NCBI GenBank assembly: GCA_023544605.1
Contig: JAMJFQ010000058.1
Span: 1 to 10,698 of the forward strand
Origin: ANME-2 cluster archaeon
Lineage (GTDB): Archaea; Halobacteriota; Methanosarcinia; Methanosarcinales; Methanocomedenaceae
Length of the DNA stretch: 10,698 bases
Direction: 5' to 3'
The first letter of the stretch is position 1, and each line of letters begins with the position of its first letter. The translations under genes and the position numbers were made by a program. This document shows, piece by piece, positions 6,926-10,698 of the stretch. The notes below the pieces were generated by a model that saw only the letters and a list, made by a program, of their open reading frames with translations, did not search any database and was not told the DNA's origin.

Positions 6926-9157
6926 TTAATATCTGTTCAAAGAAAGCAAAGCCATGAGGAAACATACTAAAGATTCTGCACCCTGATTCTCATTAATTCC
7001 GTGGGAGTCAAAACCGTCTGCCACAGCACCTGTATGAAAATCATATAAAGGGAGTCCTAAAAGATTTCGGCCCAGGAACCATTCAAATGCATGGTAAGCA
7101 TTATGCAAGTATCGTTTATCACCAGTTATCTCATATGCGGTGACATAAGCCATGGTAAGATAGCCTGCTTCGATGGGTTGCTGACCAAACACTGCCTTCT
7201 CCTTGTTACTGGTATGCCATCCTTCATTCCCCACCATGTCAAAAAATGTGCCCTCCCGCTGGATATCAGTGAGAAATTCCAGAGTGGTGAGTCCAACTTT
7301 TTTATATATCGGATCATGGATGGCTTGAAATGCACATAACAAGGCTTCACATATTATTGCATTTCCATACGCCACTATTGGTTCAAACCAATTCCAGTCT
7401 TCAGTCTGATTTTCATTATATAATGCTATCAACTCATCAGATAACTTGATCAATATGCTTTTAATTTGGTCAGTATCATTATATTGCCTCTCTTCATATC
7501 GTTTCAGGGCCACACACAATCCGCAAATGGTATAGGCTTTTGCCCTGGGGGCATTGAGGTTTTCTAACATGGGTTCAGATTTTTCAATCATGCTATGAGC
7601 CAGGGCTCGCATTCCCTCTGTAGGCGCCCAACGAACTACATGGCCCAGTCCAAATATTGCACGACCTAATGTATCTTCACTTCCCTGTTCATCCATAAAG
7701 CTCCGATCATAATTCATAAAATTATGAAAATGACCATTCTCGGTCTGGGCATGATGTAAAAAACTGAGGTAAGTGGTCATTAACGGAAGGATATCTTGAT
7801 TTGGTATTTGGTCATTGGTCAATACAGCCAGCCCTCGACCCACATCATCTGTAGAATAACCATGATTGCGATCTGGAATCCCGAATTTTGTATGTTGAAA
7901 AATCCCTACATCATCAGAAAGTAAATATAAGTGGTTTAGTTTGATTTCAGGTAAAGTGGCATGGAAAAAGGTAGGACTTTCAAGTCCCGTTTCAGCCACA
8001 TCCATTTCCCACAGCTCAAATACATCGTTAAAAAGTTTAACATAATGTCGTCCGACTTCTTTCCAGATCATCTGTCTGCCAAATTTATATGCCTTTTTAC
8101 GCATCAGTTGACATGTAGCAGGATCGTTCATAAAAGAGAGTAATGCCTGACTTAAGGCCTCTACATCCCCAAAATCAACCAATAAACCTCGCCCATCTGA
8201 CAATACTTCCTGGGCATGCCAATATGGGGTTGAAATAATCGCCTTGCCCATACCAAGGGCATACGTTAAGGCCCCACTGACAATCTGTTCTCTATTAAGA
8301 TAGGGGGAAACATAAATATCACTGGATATAATATAGTCACAAAGTTCATCAAGGGTCACATATCTATTGTGAAAAATGACGTTATTTACTAATCCCATAT
8401 CCTGTACTTTGCGTTCAAGGGAAAGCCGGTATTTCTCCCCCTGCGATTTTTTCACTTCAGGATGGGTTGCACCTAATATGATATAGGTAATATTCGGATA
8501 TTTTTCTACAACTGGTACAAGGGCATCAAGTAGAACTTCAATACCTTTACCCGAATTTAATAAACCAAAAGTTAAGATGACTATTCTCCCATCCAGGTTG
8601 CGTATTTTCTTATATCGATTATCATAAATAAAAGAAACATCCGGAACACCATGATAGATCAACTCTATCTTTTCCTCAGGAACTCCATAGACATCTTTCA
8701 AAATTTTTCTGCTCATCTCAGTCATTACTACCAGCTTATGGGAATAACGAATCAGTTCTTCCATAGATCTTCGATAATCAGGGTTTGGTTCCCTTATGAT
8801 CGTATGCAGGGTAGTGATGATGGGTTTTTTTACGCGACTCAAAAGAGAAAAGAGATAATCTCCAGCTAGTCCACCATAAAGTCCGAATTCATGCTGCAGA
8901 CTGACAATGTCAGTATTGGAAAGGTTTATGAAATCAGCAGCACGTTGATAATCAGGAAGGTGGTTTCGCTGTATCTCAAAGGCTACCTCTTCTGGATAAT
9001 TATAACCCTCAGGGATATTGTTCATTGCAATAACACGATGACCATCAGATTTGGACTCCGTGACAATGGTATTATATAAATCATTCGTAAATGTAGCGAT
9101 TCCACATTTTCTTGGGACGTAACTTCCAATAAATGTGGTATTCAATGATTTATTCAT
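6926..9157 (-). CDS. GT4-like glycosyltransferase with C-terminal helical glycosidase-like domain
   Basis: The product has 743 residues from ATG 9157. Residues 1 to about 385 form a GT-B glycosyltransferase: GSYVPRKCGIATF (11-23), LQHEFGLYGG (87-96), IYHGVPD (167-173), FGLLNSGKGIEVLLDA (197-212), and a donor-site region REQIVSGALTYALGMGKA (289-306) followed by STPYWHAQEVL. It is related to the protein at 5381-6613 and likewise lacks EX7E. Residues about 395-743 form a separate helical domain with blocks STDDVGRGL (435-443), EDWNWFEP (586-593), GNEGWHTSNK (643-652), QQPIEAG (659-665) and NENQGAES (722-729). The paired Asp and the Glu residues resemble alpha/alpha-barrel glycosidases and epimerases, but the activity is unknown. 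As far as I know, this two-domain layout also occurs in bacteria near GH130 genes. The frame also opens at GTG 9169; ATG 9157 is preferred because GGAGTGAT, a near-ideal ribosome binding site, lies 7 bases before it and overlaps that GTG. Confidence 0.9.
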   Translation of the reverse strand: MNKSLNTTFIGSYVPRKCGIATFTNDLYNTIVTESKSDGHRVIAMNNIPEGYNYPEEVAFEIQRNHLPDYQRAADFINLSNTDIVSLQHEFGLYGGLAGDYLFSLLSRVKKPIITTLHTIIREPNPDYRRSMEELIRYSHKLVVMTEMSRKILKDVYGVPEEKIELIYHGVPDVSFIYDNRYKKIRNLDGRIVILTFGLLNSGKGIEVLLDALVPVVEKYPNITYIILGATHPEVKKSQGEKYRLSLERKVQDMGLVNNVIFHNRYVTLDELCDYIISSDIYVSPYLNREQIVSGALTYALGMGKAIISTPYWHAQEVLSDGRGLLVDFGDVEALSQALLSFMNDPATCQLMRKKAYKFGRQMIWKEVGRHYVKLFNDVFELWEMDVAETGLESPTFFHATLPEIKLNHLYLLSDDVGIFQHTKFGIPDRNHGYSTDDVGRGLAVLTNDQIPNQDILPLMTTYLSFLHHAQTENGHFHNFMNYDRSFMDEQGSEDTLGRAIFGLGHVVRWAPTEGMRALAHSMIEKSEPMLENLNAPRAKAYTICGLCVALKRYEERQYNDTDQIKSILIKLSDELIALYNENQTEDWNWFEPIVAYGNAIICEALLCAFQAIHDPIYKKVGLTTLEFLTDIQREGTFFDMVGNEGWHTSNKEKAVFGQQPIEAGYLTMAYVTAYEITGDKRYLHNAYHAFEWFLGRNLLGLPLYDFHTGAVADGFDSHGINENQGAESLVCFLMALLSLNRY

Positions 9158-9208
9158 TCTTTTTATCACTCCATTTATAGTATTGTCGTCAGGTAAGATT
9201 ACATTTTT

Positions 9209-9259
9209 CTAAGAAGTAACTTTAGATAAATCCTCGTCCTTTGAGGTAAAGTAAATCAT
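9209..9259 (-). CDS. Possible 16-residue leader peptide or small protein
   Basis: The minus strand encodes MIYFTSKDEDLSKVTS followed by TAG. Its ATG is preceded at 5 bases by AAAGGAG (9271-9265), one of the strongest ribosome binding sites in the window. The stop lies 51 bases before the ATG of the large glycosyltransferase gene. The peptide is hydrophilic and I recognise no family; Thr and Ser recur but there is no run of one codon as in classical attenuators. The same bases can be read as a TATA box, AATATAAA (9276-9269), in which case transcription would begin inside this ORF and it could not be translated from its ATG. Confidence 0.3.
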   Translation of the reverse strand: MIYFTSKDEDLSKVTS

Positions 9260-9268
9260 GTATGCTCC

Positions 9269-9276
9269 TTTATATT
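9269..9276 (-). promoter_or_regulatory. Candidate TATA box before the large glycosyltransferase gene
   Basis: The minus strand reads AATATAAA, preceded by GCGC. Initiation would be expected near 9247, giving a leader of about 90 bases before ATG 9157. The element overlaps the ribosome binding site of the small ORF at 9209-9259, so only one of the two readings is likely to hold. Confidence 0.35.
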
Positions 9277-9307
9277 GCGCCTGTATACCTTATCTTTTTT
9301 GTTACTA

Positions 9308-9356
9308 CTTACTTCAGGATAAAGAATCTGAGTAGATTGAAACTACGTCAAGTAAG
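9308..9356. repeat. Nested inverted repeats upstream of the large glycosyltransferase gene
   Basis: Outer arms CTTACTT (9308-9314) and AAGTAAG (9350-9356) enclose an inner hairpin AATCT-GAGT-AGATT (9325-9338). On the minus strand the T8 tract comes before this structure, so it is not a hairpin-then-T terminator for the TctA-like gene. It lies about 30-80 bases upstream of the candidate TATA box and could be a regulator site or a chance structure. Confidence 0.3.
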
Positions 9357-9364
9357 AAAAAAAA
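9357..9364 (-). terminator. T8 tract, possible archaeal terminator of the TctA-like gene
   Basis: Eight consecutive T on the minus strand, about 255 bases past the TctA-like stop, are the longest T run in this gap. Archaeal RNA polymerase terminates at oligo-T without needing a hairpin. Shorter T-rich runs directly around the stop codon (near 9619-9630 and 9588-9597) are alternatives. Confidence 0.3.
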
Positions 9365-9549
9365 TTGGGTGTATGGTAATTTTCATGCTTGTTTTAACAG
9401 CATATCACTGGTCCAGGTTGACTCATGCTCATCCTATTTTTGAAAAGTAATCTGTCAGGTAGTTTCCAATGAACCGGGGTAGGTTTTCGGTCAATCATAG
9501 GGCTGCCAGCGGGTTGGGAGTAGCATTAGTGCGTTATCCAGCTGTAATA

Positions 9550-9579
9550 ATAACGTTATGAGACATCTGGAGATATCTC
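9550..9579. repeat. Adjacent palindromes downstream of the TctA-like gene
   Basis: ATAACGTTAT (9550-9559) is a perfect palindrome. It abuts a 20-base inverted repeat (9560-9579, arms GAGACATCT and AGATATCTC with one mismatch that would pair as G-U in RNA). They lie 40-70 bases past the TctA-like stop and could shape the mRNA 3' end. Confidence 0.3.
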
Positions 9580-9618
9580 TCTTGACTCTGTTAAAAATCA
9601 ACCAAATCGCATATTCAA

Positions 9619-10698
9619 TTAAAAATAAAACATCAGCAGTGGCAAAAGCAGTGCACCCATAGCATGCGTCCTTCGCACCTTCAGGTAAGGCGCCAGCATC
9701 CCGATTGGCACAGCCATCCCGAACACCACAAGTCCGAACCAGCCAGATAAAAGAAATACCACGATTATCAACCCTGTCAGTACCACCATACAAAGCATCC
9801 GGTAATGTATCCTGGTCAAAATGGTCAATATTCTATCCCCCAGGAAGATGGTCATAAAATACGCTGCTATGGATACACCGACCATTACCATTAAGAGGAT
9901 GGTCAAAATATCCAGGTCGAAGGGAATGCCATCCATAATATCTGCCACGGCCACCATGGCCCCGCTACGGGTCCTGCCTATCACATAGAGCGCTACCAGA
10001 CCAAAAATTGCATTGGCCGTGTTGACACCCGAAATAGATACTATGAATTCCCGGCCCGAATCCTCATCCGCATAATTCTCCCTTACTCCGAGCCGAGCCA
10101 GTACCGTGGCCACAGCCCCGGTTATACCCGGCAGCCACGCCACAAATGCCCCGGCAGCACTACCTAAAAGTGTACCTCTCAAAATGCGCCTCGGAGTAAG
10201 TATCAATCTGGAACTCACCTGCATGGGGATCACAGTATCGGTCATCATGCTGATAACTAACATGGAAGCTCCGAACAGACCGCTGAACAATGGCATCAAT
10301 ATGGAAGGCTCCCCTGCAAAAATAACAGGCTGCATCAATGCCTGCGACTCAAACGCCATCATACCCAGAATTCCTGATATAATGAACAACAGAGCTGCAA
10401 AGGCCCTGTATTTCAGTCGCACCAATGAGCCCTGTCCTTCTATTATCTCCCCCTTTTCGGTATAGATCAATACCAGTACCACAACCAGCAGTATCCAGCC
10501 TACATACCTATCCACCAGTGGATACATGATGGCAAAACACGCTGAAAGGGGCAGCAACAGTACCAGTGAGACCAGTACTGCACCTGCACTGCCCAATGCG
10601 GACAACCTCACTGCCTCGGCACCGAAACCGTCCAGCAGCAACTTGTGTCCGGGAAGTACTGCCAGTGATGTATCTGCCTCGGGTGCACCCAGGAAAAC
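9619..10698 (-). CDS. TctA/DUF112-like archaeal membrane protein (N-terminus outside window)
   Basis: The frame is open to the window edge, giving 359 residues of a longer protein. Read from the edge it begins VFLGAPEADTSLAVLPGHK and runs into LLLDGFGAEAVRLSALGSAG; the FLGAPEADT block is characteristic of archaeal members of the tripartite tricarboxylate transporter permease family (PF01970), so the TTG at 10641 is not the true start. About eight or nine hydrophobic segments follow. The repeated-half signature AWLPGITGA (188-196) and SGVNTANAIFGL (223-234) are visible, and the protein ends in a hydrophobic helix (LLLPLLMFYF). In bacteria TctA is the large membrane subunit for citrate-like substrates, working with TctB and a binding protein; neither is seen here, and the archaeal homologues have no known substrate that I can name. 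It is probably unrelated to the mannose cluster: a 450-base gap and clearly higher G+C separate them. Confidence 0.85.
   Translation of the reverse strand, partial: VFLGAPEADTSLAVLPGHKLLLDGFGAEAVRLSALGSAGAVLVSLVLLLPLSACFAIMYPLVDRYVGWILLVVVLVLIYTEKGEIIEGQGSLVRLKYRAFAALLFIISGILGMMAFESQALMQPVIFAGEPSILMPLFSGLFGASMLVISMMTDTVIPMQVSSRLILTPRRILRGTLLGSAAGAFVAWLPGITGAVATVLARLGVRENYADEDSGREFIVSISGVNTANAIFGLVALYVIGRTRSGAMVAVADIMDGIPFDLDILTILLMVMVGVSIAAYFMTIFLGDRILTILTRIHYRMLCMVVLTGLIIVVFLLSGWFGLVVFGMAVPIGMLAPYLKVRRTHAMGALLLPLLMFYF

Larger units (their letters stand above)
9158..9618. other. Long gap between the TctA-like gene and the carbohydrate cluster
   Basis: About 450 bases without a confident gene. 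In minus-strand order it holds T-rich runs just past the TctA-like stop, two palindromes (9550-9579), a T8 tract (9357-9364), nested inverted repeats (9308-9356), a TATA or ribosome-binding element (9265-9276) and a 16-codon ORF (9209-9259). A plus-strand frame at 9262-9450 (62 codons) has hydrophobic segments but only a weak, badly spaced ribosome binding site and is not called. The gap probably includes the terminator of the TctA-like gene and the promoter of the gene at 9157. Confidence 0.5.

Noticed and set aside
9158..9169. GTG start at 9169 for the large glycosyltransferase
   Set aside because: The GTG is itself part of the GGAGTGAT ribosome binding site that suits ATG 9157 and has no site of its own.
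9262..9450. Plus-strand 62-codon frame with two hydrophobic segments in the long gap
   Set aside because: The ribosome binding site (GAGGT) is 15 bases away from its ATG, it overlaps the promoter-like elements of the opposite strand, and no family is recognisable. Possible but not supportable.
9491..9793. Minus-strand 100-codon frame overlapping the 3' end of the TctA-like gene
   Set aside because: It overlaps the clear TctA-like frame in another phase and its translation is of low-complexity, unnatural composition; it is a shadow frame.
10639..10641. TTG as the start of the TctA-like gene
   Set aside because: The frame stays open to the window edge and encodes the family block FLGAPEADT upstream of this codon.
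1..10698. tRNA or rRNA genes, CRISPR arrays, insertion sequences or integrase genes
   Set aside because: I looked on both strands and saw no cloverleaf with a TTC-loop motif, no regularly spaced repeats, and no transposase or recombinase motifs.

Overview
The window looks like chromosomal DNA of a methanogenic or related euryarchaeon, most plausibly of the Methanosarcinales; this is an inference. It rests on archaeal TATA elements (a perfect TTTATATA at 4280-4287, minus strand), ribosome binding sites of the GGAGG/AAGGAG type, moderately AT-rich DNA, and an archaeal-style TctA/DUF112 membrane protein at the right edge. Every confident gene lies on the minus strand, so transcription runs from high to low coordinates.

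Layout in the direction of transcription. (1) 10698-9619: a TctA-like polytopic membrane protein, cut by the window edge and visibly richer in G+C than the rest. (2) 9618-9158: a 450-base gap with inverted repeats, a T8 tract and a possible 16-codon leader ORF. (3) 9157-6926: a large protein with an N-terminal GT-B glycosyltransferase and a C-terminal all-helical, glycosidase-like domain. (4) 6925-6614: a gap with palindromes next to a TATA-like element. (5) 6613-4408: a probable two-gene unit of a second GT-B glycosyltransferase and a GH130 protein. (6) 4407-4152: a gap with the best promoter of the window. (7) 4151-180: a tight four-gene unit of GH130, a GT4-cupin fusion, a flavin reductase-like protein and a third, more divergent GH130. 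(8) 99-1: the start of a possible further gene.

Function. Three GH130 proteins, all retaining the catalytic Asp and the basic residues that bind phosphate in known phosphorylases, stand beside three GT-B glycosyltransferases. One of the glycosyltransferases carries a C-terminal domain of the type II phosphomannose isomerase kind. GH130 enzymes act on beta-mannosides, in most cases releasing alpha-mannose 1-phosphate. The simplest reading is a self-contained module that builds and phosphorolytically recycles a beta-mannoside or beta-mannan, perhaps as an intracellular reserve or solute comparable to the beta-1,2-mannan (mannogen) of Leishmania. No protein of the core cluster shows an obvious signal peptide or membrane segment, which favours a cytoplasmic role. 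Substrate and linkage cannot be read from the sequence.
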